Shown: positions 33,929 to 44,021, counted from the first letter of the stretch. The stretch is DNA of 64,000 nt from Nonomuraea sp. SYSU D8015 (GCF_008065375.1 NZ_VJYI01000026.1:1-64000), one strand, 5' to 3'. Notes: generated by a model from the letters alone, not told the origin. Numbers and translations are program-made.

Positions 33929-34786
33929 GTGGACAAACAGGAACTGGCCGCCTTCCTGCGCAGCAGGCGGGAGCGGATTTCTGCCGCCGACGTGGGCCTC
34001 CCGGCCGGGCGGCGGCGCCGCACTCCCGGGCTGCGCCGCGAGGAGGTGGCCCAGCTCGCGTACATCTCGCCCGAGTACTACACCCGCCTCGAACAGGCCC
34101 GCGCCCCGCGCCCGTCCCGCGAGGTGCTGGCCGGGCTGACCCGGGCGCTGCGCCTGTCGGACGCCGAGCGAGACCACCTGCACCACTTGGCCGGCGCCCC
34201 GCCGAGCTCGCCGCCCGGCCCATGCCGCGAGGTGCACCGCAGCATTCTTGACCTGCTGGAACGGCTGCCGCAGGCTGCCGCGACCGTGCTGTCCGCCACC
34301 TACGAGGTGATCGCCTGGAACGACCTGGCGGCCGCTTTGATGGCGGACTTCTCCGCGCTCCCCCGGCGTGACCGCAACCTCATCCGGTATGCCTTCCTCG
34401 GGCCGCACCCGGATGGGTCCCGGCTGCCCGTCCTGGCGGAGGCGGACCGGGCCGTGTTCGCCCATGAGGCGGCCCGGCGGCTGCGCGCCGCCGCTGCGCG
34501 CTACCCCGGCGCCTCCGAAGTGGAGGAACTGGTGGCCGAACTCCTGGCCGGTAGCGCGGAGTTCGGCCGGCTGTGGGCCTCCCACGACGTGTCCCCCGGG
34601 CCGAGCCTGCGCAAGACCCTGCACCACCGGCTGGTAGGCCCGATCACTCTGAACTGCAACGTGTTGGACATCTCCGACCGGGACCAGCACGTGGTGATTT
34701 ACACGGCCGACCCCGGCTCTCCTGCCGAGGAGGCGCTGCGGCTGATTTCGGTGATCGGCATCCAGCGTATGAACGTGCCAGGCTGA
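33929..34786 (+). CDS. XRE-type regulator with MmyB-like ligand domain
   Basis: 285 aa from GTG 33929. N-terminal HTH (RRRRTPGLRREEVAQLAYIS, EYYTRLEQARAPRPS) and a C-terminal MmyB-like PAS-type domain (VLSATYEVIAWNDLAAALMAD, RFGRLWASHDV-like motif, LNCNVLDISDRDQHVVIYTA). MmyB-family proteins bind fatty-acid-like ligands and typically regulate an adjacent SDR. Here the SDR-MMPL operon is divergent across a long palindrome, so repression relieved by a ligand is the likely mode. Confidence 0.9.
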   Translation: MDKQELAAFLRSRRERISAADVGLPAGRRRRTPGLRREEVAQLAYISPEYYTRLEQARAPRPSREVLAGLTRALRLSDAERDHLHHLAGAPPSSPPGPCREVHRSILDLLERLPQAAATVLSATYEVIAWNDLAAALMADFSALPRRDRNLIRYAFLGPHPDGSRLPVLAEADRAVFAHEAARRLRAAAARYPGASEVEELVAELLAGSAEFGRLWASHDVSPGPSLRKTLHHRLVGPITLNCNVLDISDRDQHVVIYTADPGSPAEEALRLISVIGIQRMNVPG

Positions 34787-34879
34787 ACCGGTCACGCCGG
34801 GACGGCCGCACCGCCCGCCGGCGCCGGTCCGGCCGGCGCACCGATCTCGGTGACGCCGAGGGAGTCCCGGTAAAGACGG

Positions 34880-35383
34880 TCAGGTGTAGGCGATCAGCCG
34901 CCCGCAGGCGACCACCCCTGCCCACGTGACGAGTGAGACGGCACCCGCAGCCCTGGCCGCCGCCGGTGCGCGGCGGCGGCCGTCCCACGCGCCCACGCGG
35001 CGATAAACGCCGAGGTGGAACACCGCGACGTTCAGCCCGGCCACCACGAGCAGGATCAATTTGACCGGCGCGGCACCGGTGTCCGCGATCTCCCTGGCAC
35101 CCGACGTGAACATCGCCGTCCCGGACACCGCCGCGGCGGCGAACCCGGCGCGGGCCACCGGCAGCAGCCACCGCGCCGCCGTCTGCACCGAGATCGCGTC
35201 CCGTCCCGCGCCGAGCAGCCGCAGGTCGAACAGCGCGGCAGGGCCGACCAACAGCGCCAGCCCCAGCAGGTGCACGATCTCCAAGGAGGAGTACACCCAC
35301 GGGGTCACCCGGACGAACTCCGCGACGCACGTTCCCTCCAGCCACATGAGCACGTCCATCTCGCCGAGGGCGAGCGGTCTCAT
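34880..35383 (-). CDS. DUF6644-like small integral membrane protein
   Basis: 167 aa with four or five hydrophobic segments (SSLEIVHLLGLALLVGPAAL, GFAAAAVSGTAMFTSG, KLILLVVAGLNVAVFHLGVY, AAGAVSLVTWAGVVACGRLI). Conserved-looking His in EIVHLLG and VFHLG suggest haem or metal ligands, as in related DUF2214/DUF6644 proteins. The ATG overlaps the stop of the DUF6152-like gene, so the two are coupled. Function unknown. Confidence 0.7.
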   Translation of the reverse strand: MRPLALGEMDVLMWLEGTCVAEFVRVTPWVYSSLEIVHLLGLALLVGPAALFDLRLLGAGRDAISVQTAARWLLPVARAGFAAAAVSGTAMFTSGAREIADTGAAPVKLILLVVAGLNVAVFHLGVYRRVGAWDGRRRAPAAARAAGAVSLVTWAGVVACGRLIAYT

Positions 35384-36030
35384 ACGCCGTTGCCGCCCTT
35401 CCTCCTGATCCCCACAACCACCACCCCGGTACCGGCGGCCACGAGGACACCCGCGACGAGCCAGGGCAATGGCCCGGCACCGCCGCCGATGTCCGAGCCG
35501 GTTGCCACGGCGCCGCTGCCGTGGTCGCCGGCCGTGGGTCCGGTCTCGGAGCCGGGAGAAGTCGGGAGAGCGCCTTCCGGCAGAGGCACCGAGCGCTGCC
35601 TGATCGCCCGCCCGTCCTGCCTGATCAGGAGCTCCGGCCGGAACTCCTCCGCATGCTCGCGATGGATGTACCCCACTGCCTCGAGCCGCTCGCCCTGGTT
35701 CACCCGGTCCGGCATGCCCCAGGCCGTCAGCCGTTCCACCGGGGCGAGGATCAGTACCACCTCGTCGTCCTGGCCGTCGTACGCCTGGGTGCGCCGCAGC
35801 ACGTCCCGTCCTCCGAGCTCCTCCAACTCGGCCGGAATGGAGCGTTCGGCCAACCCGGACGGCAGTCGCACCGGAGCCGTCACCCGCAGCCGGATCTCCG
35901 GGTGCGGGTTGCCCCACCGGACCTCCGTCACCGTCCCCGACACGTACAGAGGCCGCTCCGTCCTGAAGTCCTCCCAACCATGGTGAAGCGCACCTAGGAG
36001 AGCAAGCCCGACAATCATCGACTTCATCAT
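35380..36030 (-). CDS. DUF6152-like exported protein with C-terminal anchor
   Basis: 216 aa. N-terminal signal-like helix (MIVGLALLGALHHGWED) followed by a DUF6152-type beta domain (SGTVTEVRWGNPHPEIRLRV), a Gly/Pro-rich linker and a C-terminal membrane helix with basic tail (WLVAGVLVAAGTGVVVVGIR, then RKGGNG). It should sit outside the membrane, anchored at its C-terminus. Operon with the DUF6644-like gene; divergent from a LysR regulator 74 bp away, the likely controller. These protein pairs are often near copper genes; that link is not visible here. Confidence 0.7.
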   Translation of the reverse strand: MMKSMIVGLALLGALHHGWEDFRTERPLYVSGTVTEVRWGNPHPEIRLRVTAPVRLPSGLAERSIPAELEELGGRDVLRRTQAYDGQDDEVVLILAPVERLTAWGMPDRVNQGERLEAVGYIHREHAEEFRPELLIRQDGRAIRQRSVPLPEGALPTSPGSETGPTAGDHGSGAVATGSDIGGGAGPLPWLVAGVLVAAGTGVVVVGIRRKGGNGV

Positions 36031-36104
36031 GAGGCCACCCTCGCCGCCCGAGCCGATTACAGGGCATACAGAGCGATACGAGGGTCCATTAATATCGAAG
36101 GCAT

Positions 36105-37013
36105 ATGAATCTGCAGCAGCTGCGCTACGCGGTCGCGCTCGCCGAGGAGCTCAACTTCGGCCGGGCGGCGCTCCGCGAGGGCGTGCGGCAGCCGCCGTTC
36201 AGCCAGCAGATCGGCAAGCTGGAGGAGGAGCTGGGGGTGCGCCTGTTCGAGCGCACGACCAGGCAGGTACGCCTCACCCCCGCGGGAGAGGCCTTCGTGG
36301 CCGAGGCCCGCATGAGCCTGGCCCACGCCGCCCTCGCCGCCGAATCGGCCCGCCGGGCGGGCAGAGGAGAGGCGGGGCGGCTGGTGATCGGGTTCGTCGG
36401 GTCGGCCACGAACATCACGCTGCCAAGAGTGCTGCGTCGCTTCCGCGCCCGCTATCCGGGCGTCCAGATCGAGCTGCGCGAGCTGCCAACCGCGCAACAG
36501 GCCGAGGAGCTGCGGCAGGGGCTGCTCGACGTGGGCCTCCTGCACGCTCCGCTCGCCGGTCCCGCCGCCGAGGTTCTGACCACCCGCACCGTGGCCCGCG
36601 AACTGCTCCTCGCCGCCCTGCCGGCCGACCACCCGCTTGCCACGCGCGGGACGCTCCCGGCCGCCGCCCTGGCCAGGGAGCCGTTCGTCATGTTCCCGAG
36701 GCGGTATGGACCCGCTCTGTACGACCGGATCACCTCCGTCGCCCTGGCGGCGGGGTTCGAGCCGGTGATCGTGCAGGAGGCGGTGCAGATGCAGACCATC
36801 GTGGGGTTGGTGGCGGCGGGGATAGGCGTGTCCATCGTGCCCGAGTCGGTGGCCCGGCTGCGGCGCGGCGACGTGGTCTTCCGCCCGCTTTCACCGCCGA
36901 CCCGGGTCGTCACGCTGGACGTGACCTGGCGTACAGGCGACCCCAACCCGCTGGTACACAACTTCCGCGCCCTTTTCCCGGCACCGCGTCAGCCGCGACA
37001 GGCCCGGGCGTAG
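36105..37013 (+). CDS. LysR-family regulator
   Basis: 302 aa. N-terminal HTH LQQLRYAVALAEELNFGRAA, QPPFSQQIGKLEEELGVRLF, with the usual LysR substrate domain (IELRELPTAQQAEELRQGLL, PLATRG). The start ATG 36105 follows ATATCGAAGGC. It is divergent from the DUF6152/DUF6644 pair, with a T-N11-A-type site (ATAC...AATAT) in the gap, so it probably controls that pair. Ligand unknown. Confidence 0.9.
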   Translation: MNLQQLRYAVALAEELNFGRAALREGVRQPPFSQQIGKLEEELGVRLFERTTRQVRLTPAGEAFVAEARMSLAHAALAAESARRAGRGEAGRLVIGFVGSATNITLPRVLRRFRARYPGVQIELRELPTAQQAEELRQGLLDVGLLHAPLAGPAAEVLTTRTVARELLLAALPADHPLATRGTLPAAALAREPFVMFPRRYGPALYDRITSVALAAGFEPVIVQEAVQMQTIVGLVAAGIGVSIVPESVARLRRGDVVFRPLSPPTRVVTLDVTWRTGDPNPLVHNFRALFPAPRQPRQARA

Positions 37014-37169
37014 CCGGACTCCCCCACCGCGTTCGACCTGCTCATCGAGCTCGGGCCGGGCGCGCGGTCGGCGGATCGTGTACGGCCGGCATAAAGACGA
37101 TCTTTCGTGTGTCTTTACGGATGGTCCGCTTGGCTGGTCGTGTTTTTGATCACTGACGTGAGGAGAGAT

Positions 37170-38549
37170 GTGGAAGCCCAGAGACCAGAGACCGGGGTGT
37201 CACGGCGGCAGGCCTTGCGCGCGTCGCTCACGGCGGCCTCCGCCCTGGCGGCGACCCAGGCAGGCGTCACACCGGCCCAGGCGGATGCGGTGACCGCCGG
37301 TCCGAGAGGTCAGTACGCCCGCGACGTGGAGGTCGTCGGCTACACCGATATGGACCACCGGCCGGCCTTCAAGCTCGCCATCCGCCAGGTGAACGGCAGG
37401 TGGTACCTCTACACCGGCCACTTCTGGCACTCCGGCTGGAGCGTCGTGGACGTCACCGATCCGCGGCGGCCCGAGGTGGTGGCGTTCGTGCCGGGGCCCG
37501 AGGACACCTGGACGCTGCAGGTCGATCTGCACGGCGACATCATGGTGACCGCGCTGGAACAGATCTTCCCGAACTTCGGCGGCGACCCGGACGCCCCCTT
37601 CGAGGAGGGCATCTACATCTGGGACATCAAAGACCCGGTGCGCCCGCGCAGGCTCGGCCACTACTCGACCGGCGGGACCGGCACCCACCGCAACCTCTAC
37701 CCGGGTGGCCGCTACGTGCACGTGGCGGCGGGCGTGAAGGGCTTCCGCGGCAACATCTACACCATCGTCGACATCGAGAATCCCACCCGGCCCAGGGAGG
37801 TGGGCCGCTGGTGGGTGCCCGGCCAACGCGACGGCGAGGAGAGCACGCCTCCGCGGGAGCGGCCGCACACGCACGGCTTCTGCTGTGCGAACGGCGCGGA
37901 TGTGTCCCTGCACGGCCCTCCGTATGCCGTCGGCGACCTCGCCTACCTGCCCTACGGCGCGGCCGGGCTGGTCGTGCTGGACATCTCGGACGTGAGCGCG
38001 CCCAAGCCGGTCGGCGGGCTGAGCTTCAGCCCGCCCTTCCACTCCCGCTTCGGGGTGCACGGCGTGTTGCCGATCCCGGACCGCAAGATCGCCTTTGCCA
38101 ACTCAGAGGACGTGTCCTACGGCAAGGGCGCCGCGCCGCACGCCTCGATCGTGGACATCTCGGATCCGGCCAATCCGTGGTTGTTGTCGCTGCTGCCGAC
38201 GCCCGAACCGCCGCCCGGGGCGCTGTATCCGGACTTCTCCGGCAGGGGCGGATGGAGCGGCCCGCACAACATCAACCACCATCAGCACCACCCCGACGTG
38301 CAGCGACAGGGCAACCTGTTCTACGTCGCCCACTTCAACGCCGGGCTGCGCATCTACGACGTGTCCAACACCCGGTTGCCACGCGAGGTCGGCTACTTCG
38401 TGCCGCCCGACCCCACTCGCAGATACGGGCCGATGCCGGAGGGCAGGCTCGTGGCTCAGACGGAGGACGTGGTCGTGGACCGGCGCGGCTACATCTACAT
38501 CTCGGACAAGAACCAGGGGATCTACGTCCTGCGCTACACCGGCGACTGA
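37170..38549 (+). CDS. Tat-exported LVIVD beta-propeller protein
   Basis: 459 aa from GTG 37170, with GAGGAGAG upstream; the frame extends further but without a ribosome site. Twin-arginine signal SRRQALRASLTAASALAATQ ending near AQA. Several LVIVD-type repeats (WSVVDVTDPRRPEVVAFV, YTIVDIENPTRPREVGRW, LVVLDISDVSAPKPVG, ASIVDISDPANPWL, LRIYDVSNTRLPREVGYF) predict a seven-bladed propeller. His-rich segments (PHNINHHQHH, RPHTHGFCC) could bind metal. Secreted or surface protein of unknown role. Confidence 0.85.
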   Translation: MEAQRPETGVSRRQALRASLTAASALAATQAGVTPAQADAVTAGPRGQYARDVEVVGYTDMDHRPAFKLAIRQVNGRWYLYTGHFWHSGWSVVDVTDPRRPEVVAFVPGPEDTWTLQVDLHGDIMVTALEQIFPNFGGDPDAPFEEGIYIWDIKDPVRPRRLGHYSTGGTGTHRNLYPGGRYVHVAAGVKGFRGNIYTIVDIENPTRPREVGRWWVPGQRDGEESTPPRERPHTHGFCCANGADVSLHGPPYAVGDLAYLPYGAAGLVVLDISDVSAPKPVGGLSFSPPFHSRFGVHGVLPIPDRKIAFANSEDVSYGKGAAPHASIVDISDPANPWLLSLLPTPEPPPGALYPDFSGRGGWSGPHNINHHQHHPDVQRQGNLFYVAHFNAGLRIYDVSNTRLPREVGYFVPPDPTRRYGPMPEGRLVAQTEDVVVDRRGYIYISDKNQGIYVLRYTGD

Positions 38550-38584
38550 CGGCGTTGCACATCGCGGCCTGCCGGAGCCGGCGG

Positions 38585-38980
38585 TCAGCAGCCCTTGGTG
38601 ATCTCGGTCAACGTGCCGGCCGCCCCGATGTGGAACTTCTTCCGGCCCTTGGTCCCGCCGTTGGTGACCATGCACTCCGTGTAGTTGCCACCGACGGAGT
38701 TCTTGATGTGCAGCTTCGCCGACACCCGGTGGGAGCAATGGTTGTTGAAGTACACCGTGACCGTCGTGATCCCATCGCCCCAGGAGAAGTTGGTCCTGGC
38801 GCCTCTGGGGGTTGTGCACTTGATGCTGGCCTTGTGCTTGATGCCGGCCTGCTGTGTCGACCGCGTCACCTGCGCCGATGTCGCGACGGGTACCACCGCT
38901 TGGGCGGTCCCGCCGGGGAGCGTCGTGAGCGCGCCCGCAGTCACCGCTGCCGCCACCAGAATTCGTACATTCCTCGTCAT
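38585..38980 (-). CDS. Small secreted Cys protein
   Basis: 131 aa from ATG 38980. Sec signal RILVAAAVTAGALTTLPGGT ending AQA. The mature part (about 100 aa) has four Cys (KCTTPRG, NNHCSHR, TECMVTN, ITKGC) and beta-strand-like WGDGITTVTVYFNN. It resembles the protein at 45344-45670 (NCSYGREVTVDVSN, CEYVAHGKMKNFYTKT). Possibly an inhibitor or cell-surface protein; no known family recognised. Confidence 0.75.
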   Translation of the reverse strand: MTRNVRILVAAAVTAGALTTLPGGTAQAVVPVATSAQVTRSTQQAGIKHKASIKCTTPRGARTNFSWGDGITTVTVYFNNHCSHRVSAKLHIKNSVGGNYTECMVTNGGTKGRKKFHIGAAGTLTEITKGC

Positions 38981-39063
38981 CGCTCTTTCTTCCTTCTTCG
39001 GTGCCTTGTGCGCGAGACATGCTCGCAAGCGGTGCTGAAACGGCGCTGAAGTGGCGTTGAAAC

Positions 39064-41979
39064 TCAGTGGTGTCGCTCGATCACATGGGGGGTCTCCGGC
39101 ACGTCGCTGGTTTCCAGGGCGTGCCTCTCCTCCGCGGTGATGAGGCCGAGGCCGTGCATGATCGCGGTCGAGCGTCGCCAGGCCTGGCGCGCATTCGTGG
39201 TCCGGCCGGCGTCCTGGAAAGCGCGGCCCAGCCCCCACAGGATGTCGGCCTCCCGGAACTCACCGATGTAGCCGGCCTTACGATGGACGTCCAGCGCCTC
39301 CTGGTAGCAGGCCACGGCCTGGCCTGGGTTTCCCGCCAGCCGATGCGCCTCGCCGAGGTACGCGATGGCGCTGGCCAGATAGTCCAGGACGACGGCCTCC
39401 CTGAAGGCGGCGATCGAGCGGGTGTGCGCGGCGATGGCATCGTCGAAGCGCCCTGCCCGCTGATAGGTCAGGCCCAGATGGGTGAGCATCGCCCCTTCGG
39501 CCAGCCGGTCGTTCGACTCGCTGATCCGGGCCAGGCCGCGCAGGTGATAGGGGATGGCCTCGTCGTAGCGGCCCGCGCTTCTGTAGGCGACCCCGATGTG
39601 ATCGAGCAGCGCCGCCTCGCGGCTGGCGTTTCCGGCCTGGGCGAAAGCGGTCCGGGAGCGATGCAGGTGGCGGATGGCGTCGTCCGGGTTCCCCGCGTAG
39701 ACATGGGCCCAGCCGAGATCGCCGTGTGCGACGGCCAGGTACAGCGTGTCGTTCGTGTGCTCGGCGGCCGACAACGCGAGTTCGCCGAGGCGGAGTTGCT
39801 TGGACCACAAGCCTCGCTCGTGCAGCGAGACGGAGAAGCTCGCGGCCAGGGCGACGGCCAGGCCGGCGGCGGGGGTGCGCGTCGTCTGCCCCACGACCGC
39901 CAGGATGTTGTCCGCCTCGGTGGCGATCCACGTCTGCAGGTCGTCCTTCGTCACCAATGTCGATCCCTGGCACATCACCTGGAGCGGCCCGATCTCCAGT
40001 CGCCACGCGGCGCTGCCGTTGAGCCTCCGGATCACCGTGCGGGCGGTGGCCAGGTAATGATGCAGAAGCCGTTGTACGGCCAGCCGCCGCGCCGGCTCGT
40101 CCTCCTCTTCCTCAGCACGTTCGCGGGCGAACAGCCGCAGCAGGTCATGGAGCCGGTAGCGGTCCGGGGCGTAGTTGTCCACCAGTTGGGCGTCGACCAG
40201 GTGATCGAGCAGGTCCTGCGCTTGTTCGTCGGGGAGGCCGGCCAGCGCGGCGGCGGCAGAAAGGCTGATGTCGGGCCCGTCGAGCAGGCCCAGCAGCCGG
40301 AACATGCCCGCCGCGGCCCGGCCATGTGCGTCGGCGCCCAGATGCCGGTAGCCGGCCTGGAAGGCCGCGCGGATCGTCCGGTCGTCGGCGCGTAGTTCGT
40401 CCAGCCGCCGACCGTTCGCCAGGCGCTTGGCCAGTGCCGCGAGCGACCAGGCCGGTCGACCGTCCAACCGCGCCGCCGCCAGGCACAAGGCCAGAGGCAA
40501 GCCGCCGCACAGCCGTACAACCTCGACCGCCGCATCGGGCTCCGCCGCGATTGTCTTGTCTCCCACCTTGGCACTCAGCAGGTCGAGGGACTCCTCGTCC
40601 GACAGCACGTCCAACGCGATCTGTATGGCGCCCTCGAAGGAGGTGAGCCTGCGGCGGCTGGTGATCAGCACCGCGCACCCGGCGCTACCGGGGAGCAGCG
40701 GCCGCACCTGCGCGGCGTCGCGCGCGTTGTCCAGGACGATGAGCACCCGCTTGCCGTGGGTCAGCGACCGGAAGCGACCTGCGGCCTCTTCCAGATCCTG
40801 CGGTATGGCCGAGTCCGCCATGCCGAAGGAGCGAAGCAACCGGCGCACGGCCTCCATCGGTTCGACGGGGTCGGCGTGCGGCGTGTCACCGTGCAGGTTG
40901 ATGTACAGCTGACCATCGGGATAGTCGCCCGCGACGGCATGGGCGATCTGGATGGCCAGCGACGATTTCCCGACCCCGCCGATCCCGCTGATCTGGCAGA
41001 TCCGCACCCCGCCGGAGCCGCCACCGCGCAAGACGCCGCACGTGCGGGCCACCTCATCCGATCGGCCGGTGAACGTGGTCGCCCGGGCGGGCAACTCCGC
41101 GGGTGCCGGCGGCGCGTACTCGGCCTCGTCCTGCGGGTCTCCGTAGTGATCGGAAACAGTGACGAGCCCGTCGACCGGCGCCGCACCGCCGTCCGCTCCG
41201 GCCGGAGAGTCCTCCTCCAGGATGCGTTGATGCAACTGCTGCAGCTCGATCCCGGGATCGATGCCCAGTTCCTCGACCAGTCGCTGCCGCAGGTCACGGT
41301 AGGCCTCCAGCGCCGCCGCCCGCCTGCCGTCCTGATGCAGCGCCACCATCAGCAAGTGGACCAGCCGCTCCCGCAGCGGATGCTCGCTGATGAGCAGGGG
41401 CAGTTCGACGAGCGATTCTCGATGACGGCCCAGCCGTAGGTCGATCGCGATGCGCTTCTCGACGGCGCTCAGCCGCTCTTCCTCCAGCGTGACGCCGTAC
41501 GTGTCAGGCAGCCAGTCGCCCGCCACGTCCGCGAGCGGCGGCCCGTGCCACAACCGCAGCGCCTGCCGTAACAGGTCGCTCGCCCGGGCGGGAGCGCTCG
41601 CGGACGCCTGCGCGACGAGCTCGCGAAAGCGCAGCAGGTCCACCCGCTCCGGGTCCAGGGCGAGCCGGTATCCCGGCGGCGATGTGGACAGCTCGACGTC
41701 GGGCGTCCGGGCGAGCACCCGCCGCAGCCTGGACACGTATCCCTGGACCGCGTTGCGCGCCGAGGCCGGAGGCTCCTGCTCCCACACAGCCGTCATCAGC
41801 CGATCGACCGGAACCGTCCGGCCCGCATTGAGCACCAGCATCGCGAGCACCGAACGCTGCTGCGCAGTGGAAGGGCCGAGGAGCCTGTCACCTGCCCAGA
41901 TCCCGACGGGGCCGAGCAGGCGGAACTCCACATCTTCCGGATGGTGCGCCTCCGAGAGCCTGCTTCCCGACCCCGTCAT
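39064..41979 (-). CDS. SARP-type regulator with NB-ARC and TPR domains (AfsR-like)
   Basis: 971 aa from ATG 41979 (GGAG upstream); the open frame back to 42069 lacks a ribosome site. OmpR-like winged helix (about 17-110, FRLLGPVGIWAG, NAVQGYVSRLRRVLA), BTAD (115-260), NB-ARC with P-loop ISGIGGVGKSSLA and LIVLDNARDAAQV, and C-terminal TPRs (GDLGWAHVYAGNPDDAIRHL, LGLTYQRAGRFDDAIAA). AfsR-type activators switch on secondary metabolism. It lies 86 bp behind a small secreted SnoaL-like gene. Confidence 0.93.
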   Translation of the reverse strand: MTGSGSRLSEAHHPEDVEFRLLGPVGIWAGDRLLGPSTAQQRSVLAMLVLNAGRTVPVDRLMTAVWEQEPPASARNAVQGYVSRLRRVLARTPDVELSTSPPGYRLALDPERVDLLRFRELVAQASASAPARASDLLRQALRLWHGPPLADVAGDWLPDTYGVTLEEERLSAVEKRIAIDLRLGRHRESLVELPLLISEHPLRERLVHLLMVALHQDGRRAAALEAYRDLRQRLVEELGIDPGIELQQLHQRILEEDSPAGADGGAAPVDGLVTVSDHYGDPQDEAEYAPPAPAELPARATTFTGRSDEVARTCGVLRGGGSGGVRICQISGIGGVGKSSLAIQIAHAVAGDYPDGQLYINLHGDTPHADPVEPMEAVRRLLRSFGMADSAIPQDLEEAAGRFRSLTHGKRVLIVLDNARDAAQVRPLLPGSAGCAVLITSRRRLTSFEGAIQIALDVLSDEESLDLLSAKVGDKTIAAEPDAAVEVVRLCGGLPLALCLAAARLDGRPAWSLAALAKRLANGRRLDELRADDRTIRAAFQAGYRHLGADAHGRAAAGMFRLLGLLDGPDISLSAAAALAGLPDEQAQDLLDHLVDAQLVDNYAPDRYRLHDLLRLFARERAEEEEDEPARRLAVQRLLHHYLATARTVIRRLNGSAAWRLEIGPLQVMCQGSTLVTKDDLQTWIATEADNILAVVGQTTRTPAAGLAVALAASFSVSLHERGLWSKQLRLGELALSAAEHTNDTLYLAVAHGDLGWAHVYAGNPDDAIRHLHRSRTAFAQAGNASREAALLDHIGVAYRSAGRYDEAIPYHLRGLARISESNDRLAEGAMLTHLGLTYQRAGRFDDAIAAHTRSIAAFREAVVLDYLASAIAYLGEAHRLAGNPGQAVACYQEALDVHRKAGYIGEFREADILWGLGRAFQDAGRTTNARQAWRRSTAIMHGLGLITAEERHALETSDVPETPHVIERHH

Positions 41980-42065
41980 GACTCCGTGCCGTGCGGGTTG
42001 CGGTCGAACTCGGCGACGTCGATGCCTTCCATCCCCAGCCCGATGCCGGATATGACCATGGGATC

Positions 42066-42593
42066 TCACTCACCGGTCGGCGGAATGTTCCCCCAGTATT
42101 CGTGCAACGCGCTGATACGCTCGCCTGTCACTTTGACGATGATCGTCTCCCAGTTCAGGTAACCGGCCGTCGAGGGCGAAGCGCCGCGGGAGTCGTACTC
42201 GTACAGGACCCGATCGCCCATGGTGGTGACGCTTCTTCGCCGGCCCTGCACCCTGTTGCCGTTGTCGGCGTGGAACTCGGCCCATGCCGCGATGGCCTGC
42301 CGCCCGGCCTCGCCCTCGTGGCGCCCTCGCCACTGGCCTTCGGGGAACCAGAAGGAGAAGCGCGGTGTCAGCATGGCCAGGAACGGGTCCCATTCGCCGG
42401 TGCGCCAGCCGTGGTCGAAGCGGTCCATCGCCCGGTCGGCCACGCGCCGCACGCCACCGCCGCCCTCCGCGGAGACCTCCGCCGAGGCGTGCCTCGAAGC
42501 GGTCAGTACGGTCGCGCCCGCAAGAGCGCCGGCGGCGACGCCGAACAGCGTCCGTCGGGAATCGGGGTGTTGTGCGGGAGGACGATCGGTCAT
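42066..42593 (-). CDS. Exported SnoaL/NTF2-like protein
   Basis: 175 aa from ATG 42593 (AAGGG upstream); an ATG at 42617 would add eight residues. Twin-arginine-like signal SRRTLFGVAAGALAGATVLT ending ASA, then a SnoaL-like fold (DHGWRTGEWDPFLAMLTPRF, SVTTMGDRVLYEYDSRG, GERISALHEYWG). Secreted. Possibly co-transcribed with the SARP gene; divergent from a LysR gene across 297-321 bp of promoter region in which I see no other gene. Confidence 0.75.
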   Translation of the reverse strand: MTDRPPAQHPDSRRTLFGVAAGALAGATVLTASRHASAEVSAEGGGGVRRVADRAMDRFDHGWRTGEWDPFLAMLTPRFSFWFPEGQWRGRHEGEAGRQAIAAWAEFHADNGNRVQGRRRSVTTMGDRVLYEYDSRGASPSTAGYLNWETIIVKVTGERISALHEYWGNIPPTGE

Positions 42594-42914
42594 CAGGAGG
42601 TCCCTTCTGTTGATCATGAGACGGGATTAGAGCATGAGCACCCGAAAGATGCTGTAAATGTCAGGCAGGCCCCAAGCATTCGAACCGGCTCCCGTCAACG
42701 ACCTGTACCAGGACGGTGGCCGCCACCCTGTCGCCGCACTCGCGGAGCAGCCGGCTGAAGCCTGAGGAGCCGCCGGCGGGGAATGGCGCTCCTCGTCATC
42801 CTTTCCGTCAGTCAGCGGCTCGTGCCGATGCGATAGTGCTGTGCCGGGTCGCTGTGAGGGAAACAACAAGTCGTTGGGACAGTCCCAGCGAAATGTGGTG
42901 CCTAGCGTTGAGAC

Positions 42915-43808
42915 ATGATCGATCTGCGGTGTCTGAAGTCCTTCCTCGCGGTGGCGGAGGAGCTCAACATCACCCGGGCCGCGGCCAGGCTCCATTTGAC
43001 CCAGCAGGCGGTGTCGAACCACATCCAGCAACTGGAACGCTCGCTGCGGGTGGCGCTCCTGGTCCGTACCTCGAGAGGTGTGCTGCTCACCCCCGCCGGG
43101 CAGGAATTGGCGGCCGGAGGCAAGGACGTGCTCAGTGACGTGGCCGGACTCGCCGAGCGTGTACGCGCCACCGCCAGGCGAGAGGCCGGAACCATCCGCC
43201 TGGCATGTTGTCCGTACGCCACCAACCTCTTCGCGGTCGAGGTGGCCGACGCCTTGGAGGCCTCCACCCCCGGGCTACGCGTCGAGCTCACCAGCGTCCC
43301 CACCCCTCGCCGGGAACTGGACCTCCTCCAAGCCGGACAGGCCCACGCCGCCTTCATGTGGTTGCCGGTGGGCGACGTAGGACTGGATCACGCGGTCATC
43401 CGCACCGATCCCCGGGTGGTCCTCCTGCCCGCCGGCCATCCGCTCGCCCACCGCTCCGCCGTCACTCTCGCCGATCTGGCCACCGAACCGGTCATCCGTC
43501 CCCAGGTCCTCACCTCCGCCGAGGCCGAGCGGTACTGGTGCGCCGGCCCGGGCCCCGGCAGCCCGCCACCACCGGGCCCGATCGTCGACAGCATCGAGGA
43601 CTGCCTGCTGCAGGCGGCCCGCGGCCGGGGTATCTGGCTGGCCCCGCAGCCGCTCAGCGCTACACTCCCTGCCGTCGGCGACCTCCGCTGGATCCCCGTC
43701 TCCGACGCCGCCCCCTTCGACCTCGCCATCGTCTGGCCTCGTGACGCGTTCAACCCCCTGATCGCCCGCATGATCGCAGAAGTCCGGAAGATCATCGGGT
43801 CGGCTTGA
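42915..43808 (+). CDS. LysR-family regulator
   Basis: 297 aa. HTH DLRCLKSFLAVAEELNITRA, LTQQAVSNHIQQLERSLRVA; ligand domain with typical strands (RLACCPYATNLFAVEVADAL, LPAGHPLAHRSAVTLADLA). Divergent from the SnoaL-like gene, its most likely target. In 43809-44021 I see no gene. Confidence 0.9.
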   Translation: MIDLRCLKSFLAVAEELNITRAAARLHLTQQAVSNHIQQLERSLRVALLVRTSRGVLLTPAGQELAAGGKDVLSDVAGLAERVRATARREAGTIRLACCPYATNLFAVEVADALEASTPGLRVELTSVPTPRRELDLLQAGQAHAAFMWLPVGDVGLDHAVIRTDPRVVLLPAGHPLAHRSAVTLADLATEPVIRPQVLTSAEAERYWCAGPGPGSPPPPGPIVDSIEDCLLQAARGRGIWLAPQPLSATLPAVGDLRWIPVSDAAPFDLAIVWPRDAFNPLIARMIAEVRKIIGSA

Positions 43809-44021
43809 CCTTCGTGGGCAAGCCCGCTGCGACCAGGTGGGATTCTGGGCCGGCACGATCGACGGCTGCTCGCGACGGCTCGTCGACAAGGGTTGTCCCC
43901 TGGTTTTGGACGCCCGCCCGTACGGCATCCCGATGGGGCGTTCATGCCGGCCCTGGACTGGCTGAGCCGTCACTGCCGGCGCGTGACCTTCACCGGTGCG
44001 CCGGTCAGCGCGTCACCGGTG